A DNA stretch of 64,000 nucleotides from Gammaproteobacteria bacterium (GTDB taxonomy: Bacteria > Pseudomonadota > Gammaproteobacteria > Xanthomonadales > Wenzhouxiangellaceae). The position numbers and the translations under genes are program-made. This document shows, piece after piece, positions 30,201 to 37,697 of this stretch; positions within the stretch are counted from its first letter, which is position 1, and each line of letters starts with the position of its first letter. The stretch covers positions 62,001 to 126,000 of the forward strand of contig JAJFKY010000011.1 in the NCBI GenBank assembly GCA_021772975.1, in the 5' to 3' direction. Below the pieces are notes generated by a model. It was given only the letters and a program-made list of their open reading frames with translations. It was not told the origin of the DNA and made no database searches.

Positions 30201-30896
30201 GATCGCAGCAGCAGCATTGAATTGCAGGCATCAACGCGTGGTACTTCAGTGGCAACTATCGACTTCAGCCAGGATGGCTTCCTGATCTATGAACCCTTCG
30301 AAAGCGGACTGCCCTCAGATTGGCTGTTCGACCCTGATGGGGATTGGGCTGTGACCGGTGGTAGCCTGGTTGGCGATCTGTTTGCTAACGGCACCGGCAC
30401 TGCCCTGGATATGTCGACCGCGTGTGATGATTGTAAAATTGAATCGACGGTCACGGTAACTACAGCCAGTAATGGCAGCATGGATGTGCTGACCCTGATC
30501 GGCTGGTACATCAGTGAAACTAATTATGTGGGCCTGGCGATGGATGAGTTCACCAACAATTGGCGACTGCTGCAGGTATTTGGTGGCTCGACCACTGCTG
30601 TTGAAACCAATATCGGCCCGATCGTGCCCAATACCTCCTACGATGTGGGCCTGGGTTATAACGGCACCAGTTTCTTCGCGGAAGTGGATGGTGCCGAAAT
30701 TCTGCAATTGGAAGCCCGGTTTACCAACCCGGTGGGTTATGCCGGCTTTATGCTGAATGACAACAGCGGAGTATTTACCGAGCTGCGCGTTATTGGCAGC
30801 AGCGCCGAAACCGAGATTTTGTTTATCGATCAGTTTGAGGCCGCTTCCACCAGCCGTTTGGGTGATGGTGCGGGGCTGTCAGTTTGCACACAATAA
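27228..30896 (+). CDS. 1222-aa secreted Calx-beta/BACON-domain protein
   Basis: Exported surface or extracellular protein. Signal peptide RIVFLLLMACSVTNLYA. Residues about 25-400 are repeated beta-strand units like a beta-propeller (YVVCFARF, DLVISWVEP, YVIAWTDDSD). Two Calx-beta domains follow at about 401-521 and 522-641 (DYTLAQGSLTFPGDSGS and DYLANSGSLQFSAGS are the signature strands). Four BACON-like domains lie at about 642-1018 (DVDWITLSSPATGSGTGDA, SNSSWILISDGSSGSGGG). A concanavalin/LamG-like domain (about 1019-1198) starts YEPFESGLPSDW. The tail ILFIDQFEAAS resembles the 'IFxDGFE' end of many secreted proteins in this bacterial group. It overlaps the preceding gene by 4 nt. Adhesion or glycan binding is the usual role of these domains. 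Confidence 0.85.
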   Translation: MMKYSRIVFLLLMACSVTNLYADLVNIEDDVFIASYSDADNVVIALDVNPITSEYVVCFARFAVVSDDIRCKRFDADDNELANIFLDSSTTDTLFDFDSIDVALNDSGEVYIMWTGADQLNISEADFRAFVQGFDSSGDALFDPVETSNTDWLQASFALSPSNFWIVGALQSDGEMKIAAEYFSTDGVTGSEITIQDGLFDAGSSCDELVDVASNRSGDLVISWVEPNATTGTCSGSIFAQTYRETGDAISDSIQLSDSLEDDNGDDASNYLDPVSTAYENGEYVIAWTDDSDVYVAKLSLDGSIASSQEDILSGASPKIGGNSANQDYVVLSEIDSGSSCTLSARLAFDADTDPDVTFSAGDCGFNHAIEFQADGKMILAGTTTDTSAGDVVINRIDLPAEIEVSSVSVLEGDPQRGISNVAVIDVSLTRAHPAGDDIEVSYFTRDSTALVGIDYTLAQGSLTFPGDSGSLSQTILVSIIPDSEFEDDEIFEINLESPINAVLKNSGDEADITILDDDSTPDITADCTDGNANNCREVDEPGVAGTSTDVIITLTMAAAVDSDITVNFSTSDGTATAGEDYLANSGSLQFSAGSTEAGISVTILGDDVNEDTETFDIVLSASDTISLPETTLTISIINENLCSLSLEPVPNEVVVLAAGGTETFEVVSSLSTCDWDIASDVDWITLSSPATGSGTGDATVIFDVEAFDPASSEPQSRNGNITVTLDDPLVTQDPLVFEVGQDGDCDFTLDTSSASFAVDGGSGSFTVTPSDETCEWSGTSDVDWVTVDSPVDPFAGTGTLEYTVSDNAGDTNVENDARSFTLISEEFDFTISQDGCSYDLDQTSIDVDAADSTASVNVLAPTSASGECAWTAVSNSSWILISDGSSGSGGGTVSLAILDNASVEARVGSVTIGDETLSVNQSGQDCDYSVDPASFSICPDGDTFEIDVTATDGCSWSLAEQDDWLETLTNATGIGSETASGVVLSNLSEADRSSSIELQASTRGTSVATIDFSQDGFLIYEPFESGLPSDWLFDPDGDWAVTGGSLVGDLFANGTGTALDMSTACDDCKIESTVTVTTASNGSMDVLTLIGWYISETNYVGLAMDEFTNNWRLLQVFGGSTTAVETNIGPIVPNTSYDVGLGYNGTSFFAEVDGAEILQLEARFTNPVGYAGFMLNDNSGVFTELRVIGSSAETEILFIDQFEAASTSRLGDGAGLSVCTQ

Positions 30897-30975
30897 CCCG
30901 ATGTAAAACTGATTGCTTTCCAGGCCTGACCCGGTTGCTGCGATGGGAATCGGTTACCGGCAGCCGCTAAAAGAC

Positions 30976-30997
30976 GGGCCTGCATCCGTGCAGGCCC
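30976..30997 (+). terminator. hairpin after the Calx-beta/BACON operon
   Basis: GGGCCTGCA-TCCG-TGCAGGCCC, a perfect 9-bp stem with a UNCG-type tetraloop, 79 nt past the stop, followed by AAGTTTA. Likely terminates the three-gene operon. Confidence 0.65.
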
Positions 30998-31121
30998 AAG
31001 TTTACGCGTACCGGTTATTATTTCTGCTCACTGTAGAACAAACAGAGAATGTATAATAGAGCATTCAGAGAACAATTAGTATACGACTATCGTATAGTCC
31101 GAAAGCTATCAACTGTTCAAA

Positions 31122-31571
31122 TCAACGCTGAAAATCCGCTATCACGTAACGCCGTATTTCCTTGAGCTGATTGTTGGCGTCGAACTTGGTTACCAATACC
31201 GTCCGTCCGCTGTAGCTTACCGGCTGACCGTCCTTGCCGGTTTCCGTCGAGGAATGCGCATAATCAATGACCGCGATATTGCCGTCAATCTTCATATCCC
31301 TGATCTGGCGATCAAGGGACAACACGGTTGCGGCTTTGGCAGGCAGATTTTCCCGATAGAAGTTCTTACCACTGAACTGAACGCCATAGGAAACATGATG
31401 ATCTTCTATATCATCCGCCATAAACGCCACCAGTTTTTCAATATCCTCCGGGTCACCCGTCAGCACTGCCTGCTGGCTGGCCGCGAAATAGTCCAGCACA
31501 TGCTGTCTGGAAATATCGGCGTAAGCCGATAGGCTTAACCAGGCGAATAAAAACATAAAGAGTTTTGTCAT
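31122..31571 (-). CDS. secreted NTF2-like (SnoaL-type) protein
   Basis: A 149-aa protein with signal peptide MTKLFMFLFAWLSLSAYA and one NTF2-like cone-shaped fold: an N-terminal helix pair (HVLDYFAASQQAVLTGD, DIEKLVAFMADDIEDHH) followed by the curved sheet strands (IAVIDYAHSSTETG, RTVLVTKFDANNQLKEIRRYVI). AGGTGA precedes the ATG. NTF2-like proteins of this size bind small hydrophobic ligands or act as isomerases/hydrolases; no catalytic set can be chosen here. It is convergent with the Calx-beta/BACON operon and stands alone. Confidence 0.75.
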   Translation of the reverse strand: MTKLFMFLFAWLSLSAYADISRQHVLDYFAASQQAVLTGDPEDIEKLVAFMADDIEDHHVSYGVQFSGKNFYRENLPAKAATVLSLDRQIRDMKIDGNIAVIDYAHSSTETGKDGQPVSYSGRTVLVTKFDANNQLKEIRRYVIADFQR

Positions 31572-31829
31572 AAATTGATCACCTAAATATCAGGTCAACA
31601 GTGATAAGGCTGCGACTTCATCGCAAGTCGAAAGGTTCCGGTTCGGTCTCTGACCATGATATCGGGGGGGAATTCTCCCAGTTGATTTGAGCGCTGATAC
31701 TGATCGAAAGATGCGTCATTATTCTACCTTCGGGCAGGCAAGTGCATGGTTTATGACTTCCTGCACGTTTGTTATTAGACCAATAAGGCTAGAATCTCGC
31801 TTACCGCATACACCATAGTGAGACCTACC

Positions 31830-33653
31830 ATGTCTATCATCCGAATTGCCAGTGTGCTGCTGGTACTGGCCTTATCCACCTCCGCCCTGGCCGACTGGCG
31901 GGCCGACGCTGAAGCGCTGAAGCAACAGATAATCAACCTGAAAGACGCACCCGGTGAATTGACCGCCGATGAGCGTTTGCAGCAGGCCATTGATCTGAGT
32001 TATGAACAAAACCTGATCACTTCTCCGGAGTTTGCCACTTTTCTAGGTGATCCCCGCTACCAGGACCGCTGGAGTGACAATTCGCTGGCGGCTGAGCAGC
32101 AAGACGAGGCAGACACCCGCATTTTTCTGGATGTTATGCGCTCGATCCCGCGGGCTGAACTCAGTGCAGCCAATCGGCTGAACTACGATTTGATCGTTGC
32201 CCGCCTGGAAGAACAGATCGACGGTTTCCAGTTTGGTGATCAGTACCTGGCCATTTCCCAGTTGAGTGGTCCGCAACAGGATATCGCACAACTGCTGGCG
32301 ATCTCACGGCCGGTCAAGCCAGCCGATTATGAAAATATGATTGCCCGCTTGAACGGTATTCCGCTATTAATCGATAACAATATCGAGCGTCTGCAAAAAG
32401 GTCTGGAAGCCGGAGTGACACCGCCGCAAGTGACCCTGCGCGATGTGCCCGATCAGATTCGTGCCCAGATTGTTGATGATCCGGCCCAGAGTTCATTATT
32501 ACAGGCCTTCGCCAACATTCCCGAGAGCATGCCCGCGGAGCAGCGCGAGAAACTGCAACAGCAGGCCTATGCCACCTACAACGACAAGGTTAAACCGGCA
32601 TTTACTAAACTGCTCAATTTCTTTGAGAATGATTATCTGCCCAACACCCGTGAATCCATCGGCATGAGCGCGCTGCCCGATGGCCGTGCATGGTATGCCC
32701 ATCGGGCCAGCACTTTTACCACCACCGACATGAGTCCACAGCAGATTCACGATATCGGTCTGAGCGAGGTCAAGCGCATACGAGGTGAAATGGAAAAAGT
32801 CATAGCCGACAGCGGCTTTGAAGGCAGCTTCGCCGATTTCCTGGAATTCCTGCGCACGGACCCGCAATTTTACCATGCCAGTGCTGATGACCTGCTGATG
32901 GAATATCGCGATATTGCCAAACGCGCCGATGCTGAACTGGTCAAGGTATTTGGCAAACTGCCACGTCTACCCTATGGCGTTGTGCCGGTGCCGGAATATG
33001 CCGAAAAATCGCAGACCACCGCTTATTATCAACCTGGCTCACTGGAAGCTGGTCGTCCGGGTAATTTCTTTGCCAACACCTATGCGCTGGAAACCCGCCC
33101 GCGCTGGGAAATGGAAGCCCTGACGCTGCACGAGGCCGTACCGGGGCATCACTTTCAGATCGCGCTGGCTCAGGAACTCGACGAGTTGCCCTGGTTCCGC
33201 CGGCTGGGTGGATACACCGCCTATATCGAAGGCTGGGGTTTGTATTCAGAAAGCCTGGGTGAGGAGATGGGTTTCTATCAGGATCCTTATTCCAAGTTCG
33301 GCCAGCTAACCTACGAAATGTGGCGCGCCATACGTCTGGTAGTCGATACCGGCATGCATTATCTGGGCTGGTCGCGTCAGCAGGCCATTGACTATTTCAA
33401 GGAAAACGCAGGCAAACAGGAACACGATATCATTGTTGAAGTCGACCGCTACATTGTCTGGCCCGGACAGGCGCTGGCTTACAAAATCGGTGAGCTGAAG
33501 ATCAAGCAACTGCGTGCCTATGCTACTGAGCAACTCGGTGAAGCCTTCGACTTGAGAGACTTCCATGATCATCTGTTGGGTGCCGGTGCCCTGCCCCTGG
33601 ATGTGCTGGAGCAGCGCATGCATGAATGGGTGGCTGGACAGCAAAGCAGCTGA
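31830..33653 (+). CDS. DUF885-family exported metallopeptidase-like protein
   Basis: A 607-aa exported protein. ATG 31830 is chosen over GTG 31818, as it directly heads the signal peptide IIRIASVLLVLALSTSALA. Length and motifs match DUF885: the zinc-type HEAVPGHHFQ (about 433-442), the downstream GWGLYSESLGEEMG and the C-terminal YIVWPGQALAYKIGE. The fold is related to gluzincin carboxypeptidases, with HExxxGHH as metal ligands and the Glu in the GWGLYSE helix as a likely third ligand. Probable periplasmic peptidase; substrate unknown. It is a single-gene unit ending at a hairpin/T-run. Confidence 0.9.
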   Translation: MSIIRIASVLLVLALSTSALADWRADAEALKQQIINLKDAPGELTADERLQQAIDLSYEQNLITSPEFATFLGDPRYQDRWSDNSLAAEQQDEADTRIFLDVMRSIPRAELSAANRLNYDLIVARLEEQIDGFQFGDQYLAISQLSGPQQDIAQLLAISRPVKPADYENMIARLNGIPLLIDNNIERLQKGLEAGVTPPQVTLRDVPDQIRAQIVDDPAQSSLLQAFANIPESMPAEQREKLQQQAYATYNDKVKPAFTKLLNFFENDYLPNTRESIGMSALPDGRAWYAHRASTFTTTDMSPQQIHDIGLSEVKRIRGEMEKVIADSGFEGSFADFLEFLRTDPQFYHASADDLLMEYRDIAKRADAELVKVFGKLPRLPYGVVPVPEYAEKSQTTAYYQPGSLEAGRPGNFFANTYALETRPRWEMEALTLHEAVPGHHFQIALAQELDELPWFRRLGGYTAYIEGWGLYSESLGEEMGFYQDPYSKFGQLTYEMWRAIRLVVDTGMHYLGWSRQQAIDYFKENAGKQEHDIIVEVDRYIVWPGQALAYKIGELKIKQLRAYATEQLGEAFDLRDFHDHLLGAGALPLDVLEQRMHEWVAGQQSS

Positions 33654-33680
33654 TTGAGTGCTGTTTGAAAGCATTGCTGG

Positions 33681-33711
33681 AAACCAGGCGGCACGGCTGT
33701 CTGGTTTTTTT
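33681..33711 (+). terminator. intrinsic terminator after the DUF885 gene
   Basis: AAACCAG (33681-33687) pairs with CTGGTTT (33701-33707), followed by a run of T to 33711. The loop holds a second short GC stem (AGGCGGCA...). 28 nt after the stop. Confidence 0.65.
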
Positions 33712-33892
33712 GATATAGCCGAGCCGGCGCAACGCAATGATGATTGTCGTCTGATGTCTACAGCCGGTTCGTGCGTTGACGGAAGTAGCCGCCACCAGGC
33801 CGGAAATGTCAGGCCTGCAGGAACAACGAAACATTTAGTATAGTGGCAGGCGGAATTATCCTGTCTTAGCGACGGTAGCTTGTTTAAAGTTG

Positions 33893-35848
33893 ATGTATAT
33901 CCGGTCCGCCATTATTGTCATATGCCTGCTTGCCCTGGGCCTTCTCCATTCGGTAAGTTCAATGTTATTCACCACTGATCAGCAGCTGCCCATGCTGATT
34001 ATTGACGGTCAAAGTTACCCTTTGACTGTTGAGAATATTTCAGATCAGTACGCTGATCTCAATATTGATAGCAATCTTTCCGGTCATTATCAGGGTTCAC
34101 TAACCGCTAGCCCGGATTCCTGGTTGCGCTTATCCACATACGACAACACGCTGTATGGCCTGGGAAGCATTCAGCAAAAGCTTTTCTATATCGAGCAGGA
34201 TTTAATCCAGGGTGAGCTGCCGTTGCCTATTTATGCGAATAAATATACCGATGAGGGCGCCAGCAAGAAGCTTGCTCAGGCAGCCGGCCCCGAGGTTAAC
34301 CTGAATGGCGATACTGCCGGAATCGATGAGTTGCCGGTAACGGCACTGCCGGCATTCAACCCCAAAGCACTACTGGACAGGCTACAGCCAGCTGCTGAAG
34401 AAGGGCCTGCACCAGCCAGAATTTTGAATATCGAATTCATTTTTGATCCGGGTACCATCGCACTACGGGGTTATGCCGAAGTCGAGAAAGTACTCGCCGC
34501 GACTAATCTGTTAGCAGGCTATTACCAGGCCCAGGCAGATTTAATCATGAACCTGTCGGCACTGCATTTTCCAACGGCTGACGATAATCCTATTATTGGC
34601 GGCGGCCAGGCTTTCGAGATTATTACTGATATGGCCAATGACCGCGTCAGCGGCGATTTGGATATTGCCGGCGACAGTGTTGCGTTGTTTATTACCGCCC
34701 GGCCGATCATGTCGCAGGCCGGTGCACACAACGGTTTCGCAATGCTGGATTCTGCCTGCACAACCGCCGCTAATACGGTTATTTCCGATCGGGTAGTGTC
34801 CGCCGGTGCGCCGGGTGGTCCGGCGATACCCAATGCGCCCCTGGATTTTCTATACCTGGTAGAAATTTTGGCCCACGAAATCGGGCATATTCTGGGCGGC
34901 AGACATACCGCCTGTAATGGCGAAGGCGGTATCATGCAAACGTTCTTCGCCTTCAGTCCGCGCAGTCAGTTCTCATCCTGTTCACTAAATGAGTTTGAAG
35001 CCTACCTGGATACCGCAGGCAGTTGTGTTTTGGATTACCAAACGCTTACCCCCGGCTTTGATGGCACCTGGTTTGATCCGCAACACGATGGCGAAGGGTT
35101 TCAAATCCAGATACTCGCCCCGGAGCGTGCACTGGTGGCCTGGTACAGTTATACCGCAAACGGTGAGCAACGCTGGTTCAGTGGTGTTGGTGTTATTCAG
35201 GGCAACAGGATTGTGATTGACCAGTTGAGTATCGCCAGTGGTGCGGAGTTTGGTGAGAATTTTGATCCGGCCAGTGTACAGCGAGAAACCTGGGGCAGCG
35301 CTATCATCACATTCGATAGCTGTGACAGTGGTCTGATCACGTACCTTGAGCTGGCCACAGGCGTGGCCGGGGCGCAGATACTGTCGCGACTGACCAGCTT
35401 GAATGGTCTGCCCTGTGATGCGGGGACCGGGCAGGCAACAGGCAATGATTTCAATGCCAGTGGGACCTGGTTTGACCCCAGTCATGACGGCGAGGGGTTA
35501 ATTGTTGAACAGCTTGATAGCGAGACTTTGATCTTCAGCTGGTTCAGCTACGACAATCAAGGCCGTCAGGCCTGGTTCGCTGATGTGGCGCTACGGCAGC
35601 AGGATGGCAGTTACCTGGCTGATTCGGTCAGCCTTCCGCGTGGCGGTATTTTCGGCTCGCAGTTTGATCCCGCCACAGTGGTGCGGGAGCATTGGGGCAG
35701 TCTGCGGCTGAGTTTTAACAGCTGTGATGATGCCCTGCTGGAGTACGCATCATCCCTGCCCGCCTATGGCTCCGGCCATCAGAACCTGATACGTCTTTCG
35801 ATGCCACTAGGAATTGTCTGTACTGCGACTGAGCAGACCCGGCAGTAA
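33893..35848 (+). CDS. secreted reprolysin-like metzincin with two C-terminal repeats
   Basis: An exported zinc endopeptidase of 651 aa. ATG 33893 heads a signal peptide; the in-frame TTG just before it is less likely. The pro-region spans about 25-170. The catalytic domain has HEIGHILGGRH (about 327-337), the HExxHxxGxxH metzincin motif, and a Met-turn candidate in GGIMQTFF. The tail holds two copies of a beta domain (about 389-510 and 523-640) starting GTWFDP-x-HDGEG, each with WYSY/WFSY and a final W-GS strand. These repeats are frequent in secreted proteins of gammaproteobacteria and likely bind substrate or surface. Convergent with the small Cys-rich gene across a strong hairpin. Confidence 0.88.
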   Translation: MYIRSAIIVICLLALGLLHSVSSMLFTTDQQLPMLIIDGQSYPLTVENISDQYADLNIDSNLSGHYQGSLTASPDSWLRLSTYDNTLYGLGSIQQKLFYIEQDLIQGELPLPIYANKYTDEGASKKLAQAAGPEVNLNGDTAGIDELPVTALPAFNPKALLDRLQPAAEEGPAPARILNIEFIFDPGTIALRGYAEVEKVLAATNLLAGYYQAQADLIMNLSALHFPTADDNPIIGGGQAFEIITDMANDRVSGDLDIAGDSVALFITARPIMSQAGAHNGFAMLDSACTTAANTVISDRVVSAGAPGGPAIPNAPLDFLYLVEILAHEIGHILGGRHTACNGEGGIMQTFFAFSPRSQFSSCSLNEFEAYLDTAGSCVLDYQTLTPGFDGTWFDPQHDGEGFQIQILAPERALVAWYSYTANGEQRWFSGVGVIQGNRIVIDQLSIASGAEFGENFDPASVQRETWGSAIITFDSCDSGLITYLELATGVAGAQILSRLTSLNGLPCDAGTGQATGNDFNASGTWFDPSHDGEGLIVEQLDSETLIFSWFSYDNQGRQAWFADVALRQQDGSYLADSVSLPRGGIFGSQFDPATVVREHWGSLRLSFNSCDDALLEYASSLPAYGSGHQNLIRLSMPLGIVCTATEQTRQ

Positions 35849-35912
35849 TTCAGGCTATCAAAGCCAGCATCTTGCCTGTCCTGAATTGTATCCCCGGATG
35901 GCTACCGGCCTG

Positions 35913-35945
35913 ATTTCAGGAGCTGATTGGATCAGCTCCTGAAAT
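35913..35945. terminator. bidirectional terminator between convergent genes
   Basis: Perfect 15-bp stem: ATTTCAGGAGCTGAT (35913-35927), loop TGG, ATCAGCTCCTGAAAT (35931-35945). It lies between the metzincin stop (35848) and the stop of the minus-strand Cys-rich gene (35959), so it can serve both. Confidence 0.75.
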
Positions 35946-35958
35946 TTACCTGTTGACG

Positions 35959-36345
35959 TTATTCAATAGCAATAATCACATCAACATTTTTACAGCGTTT
36001 GAGATCACGGCCGTTACCTGCCGTGGCGGCGTTGCAACCTACTCCATCGATCGCGACGCACGGGTCGCCCGTGCAGGTTACAGTCGTTCCATCCGGACAG
36101 TCAGCCGTACAGCTTGCCCGCGTGGCCGGGCCGCCACCGATAATGGCATCCAGCAGTGCCTCATCAAGAATAACTTCAGCCGACAACCGCTGATACAGTT
36201 GCTGCAGGCTTTCCAGCTGATCCAGCTTGGCTTCATTGGCCTGTTGAATGGCCTGGATGTCATGCTGTTCAGTCGGTTTGTCCTGGGCTGAAGCAGAACA
36301 ACATACGCCAATACTTATCAATATCAAAACGAATAATTTTTTCAT
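35959..36345 (-). CDS. small secreted Cys-rich protein
   Basis: A 128-aa protein with signal peptide MKKLFVLILISIGVCCSASA-Q and GGAG before the ATG. A charged helical stretch (about 25-65) ends in LLDAIIGGG. It is followed by a compact Cys-rich module: SCTADCPDGTTVTC, DPCVAI, VGCNAA and KRC (six spaced Cys that could form three disulfides). A helix ending in Gly-Gly before a Cys-rich core looks like a leader/core arrangement of a peptide bacteriocin or other processed peptide. However, the protein also has a Sec signal and no processing genes are nearby. Function unknown. Two palindromes lie in its upstream region. Confidence 0.65.
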   Translation of the reverse strand: MKKLFVLILISIGVCCSASAQDKPTEQHDIQAIQQANEAKLDQLESLQQLYQRLSAEVILDEALLDAIIGGGPATRASCTADCPDGTTVTCTGDPCVAIDGVGCNAATAGNGRDLKRCKNVDVIIAIE

Positions 36346-36381
36346 TTTTTAACTCCATGTCAGATTTTGATTTCCTATCAC

Positions 36382-36402
36382 CACTGAACATCCTGTTCAG
36401 TG
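36382..36402. promoter_or_regulatory. palindrome, candidate operator
   Basis: Perfect arms CACTGAACA and TGTTCAGTG with a 3-nt centre, 37 nt upstream of the Cys-rich gene start. Size and symmetry suit a dimeric repressor; GAAC...GTTC recalls some SOS boxes, but no assignment is made. Confidence 0.4.
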
Positions 36403-36449
36403 AAATTAAATACTAGAGCTAACAGGGTTAAAAAGGTGTTTTAATTGAA

Positions 36450-36469
36450 CCTACTACTTAAGTAGTAGG
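36450..36469. promoter_or_regulatory. 20-nt perfect palindrome
   Basis: CCTACTACTTAAGTAGTAGG, fully symmetric, about 105 nt upstream of the Cys-rich gene. It may be an operator or the stem of a short transcript end. The TAGTAG content resembles LexA sites of Xanthomonadales but the arm order differs. Confidence 0.4.
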
Positions 36470-36579
36470 GTTTGGCCCCGGCTGCCCCGATCAGATCAAA
36501 CCAGCCCCGGTCAGTGTTTTGGCGGCGCCAGCAGCAGTCCTACGGTTAAAAAATAACCAGCGTTATTGATGATTCATCA

Positions 36580-36884
36580 ATAGCCGTAAACTTCACAAAA
36601 TAGCGGCCAGTCTGAGCACCCACATCAGCTGGTATGCGGCGCCCGGATGCCAGCCTGCCAGTTTTACCCGCACCGATGTTTTAGCCGGACTGAATAGGCC
36701 GACCGGCGGTATGTTTGCGCCATTCGGCTCTGATGGTGACATTTACGAACCCGATGACAGCGTTTCGGCAAGCGTCGAATATGCTTTGAGCAATGGTGCC
36801 GGCGGGGGCGTTCCGGTAGCCTTTGACAGTCTGTATTTTCGTCCCGGCGACAGAATTTTCGCCGATAGGATGGAGCTTGAATAA
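36580..36884 (+). pseudogene. 3' remnant of a secreted-protein gene
   Basis: An open frame without a sound start encodes about 100 residues including DIYEPDDSVSASVEYALSNG and ends GDRIFADRMELE-stop. The end is a variant of the 'RIFADGFE' tail found at the C-terminus of many secreted proteins in related bacteria (compare ILFIDQFE in the 1222-aa protein). The 5' part of the gene is missing; a TGA lies directly before the open stretch. It ends 71 nt before infA, so an insertion/deletion has trimmed the region. Confidence 0.5.
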
Positions 36885-36899
36885 AATTCCGGTCAGGAT

Positions 36900-36930
36900 T
36901 GCCTGCAAGCCTTATCATTCCGGTATAATG
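36900..36930 (+). promoter_or_regulatory. candidate infA promoter
   Basis: TATAAT at 36925-36930, consensus -10, ending 25 nt before the infA ATG. A weak TTGCCT at 36900-36905 has a 19-nt spacer. GGTG at 36951-36954 is a modest ribosome site. Confidence 0.55.
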
Positions 36931-36955
36931 CCGTTTTAACAAACTGTAAGGTGCT

Positions 36956-37174
36956 ATGGCTCGCGAAGACCAAATTGAAATGGAAGGCAAGGTGCTGGAC
37001 ACCCTGCCCAATACGATGTTCCGGGTAGAACTGGACAATGGACATGTTGTTACCGCGCATATCTCCGGCCGGATGCGCAAAAACTATATCCGAATACTTA
37101 CCGGCGACCGGGTCAAGGTGGAAATGACACCTTATGACCTCAGCAAAGGCCGCATTACCTACCGAATGAAGTAG
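36956..37174 (+). CDS. infA: translation initiation factor IF-1
   Basis: A 72-aa protein, exactly the bacterial IF-1 length, with the OB fold: [39 protein letters not shown] and [19 protein letters not shown]. It binds the ribosomal A site during initiation. The gene is convergent with clpA, as in E. coli, but the serine tRNA gene found between them there is not seen. Confidence 0.98.
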   Translation: MAREDQIEMEGKVLDTLPNTMFRVELDNGHVVTAHISGRMRKNYIRILTGDRVKVEMTPYDLSKGRITYRMK

Positions 37175-37697
37175 CTCTCAGCTCCGGCTGAGCAAATGAC
37201 GGGGCGACTTCTTTATCTGAGTCTTGTCCAAGGACACAGGGCCATTAAAGCTGATTGAACCGCTTAGCCGTTCAATAAAGCAGTTCCCTGCGTCTAATTC
37301 AATTCACTCGGCGGGACAACGTGCAGCTTTGCGCATCACAGTTAAATGTGCAGCCACCACCCCCGCCCCACCGGAATTGATGCCAAAACCCAGCCGGCGA
37401 ACACGATCACTTGTACGTTGCGCGTTGCCAGAGTCACTGCCTTCACGAAAAACTGCGGACATGCCGGGAATGTCTGCGGCAGAATCCGGAATATCATTGC
37501 CCTCTGAACCCTGAAAAAAGCCAGGTATGGCATCCAGGTCGCCACGAGGATCAAAGGCGCAGGCATCAAATTCGGCAATTGCAGGGCATCCTGAACGGAA
37601 AAATCTCCGCTCAGTTAGCGTGAATTTATTGAATAGTGCTACTGCCTTCCAGTGGTTTGGGTATTCAACGCTTATCCCAAACCAATGTCGATAACTA
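37175..37697. other. intergenic region between infA and clpA
   Basis: About 520 nt between two convergent genes. A weak hairpin (CTCAG/CTGAG, 37180-37195) follows infA. A minus-strand frame at 37304-37708 (with FDPRGDLDAIPGFFQGSEGN) overlaps the clpA stop, has no ribosome site and no family I know; it may be a decayed secreted-protein gene. No tRNA seen. Confidence 0.4.

Noticed and set aside
31080-31096. TATACGA-CTA-TCGTATA inverted repeat
   Set aside because: It lies downstream of two convergent genes, has short arms and no clear role; chance cannot be excluded.
37175-37300. tRNA-Ser gene expected between infA and clpA as in E. coli
   Set aside because: No cloverleaf, T-loop (GTTCGAATC-like) or anticodon arm can be formed here.
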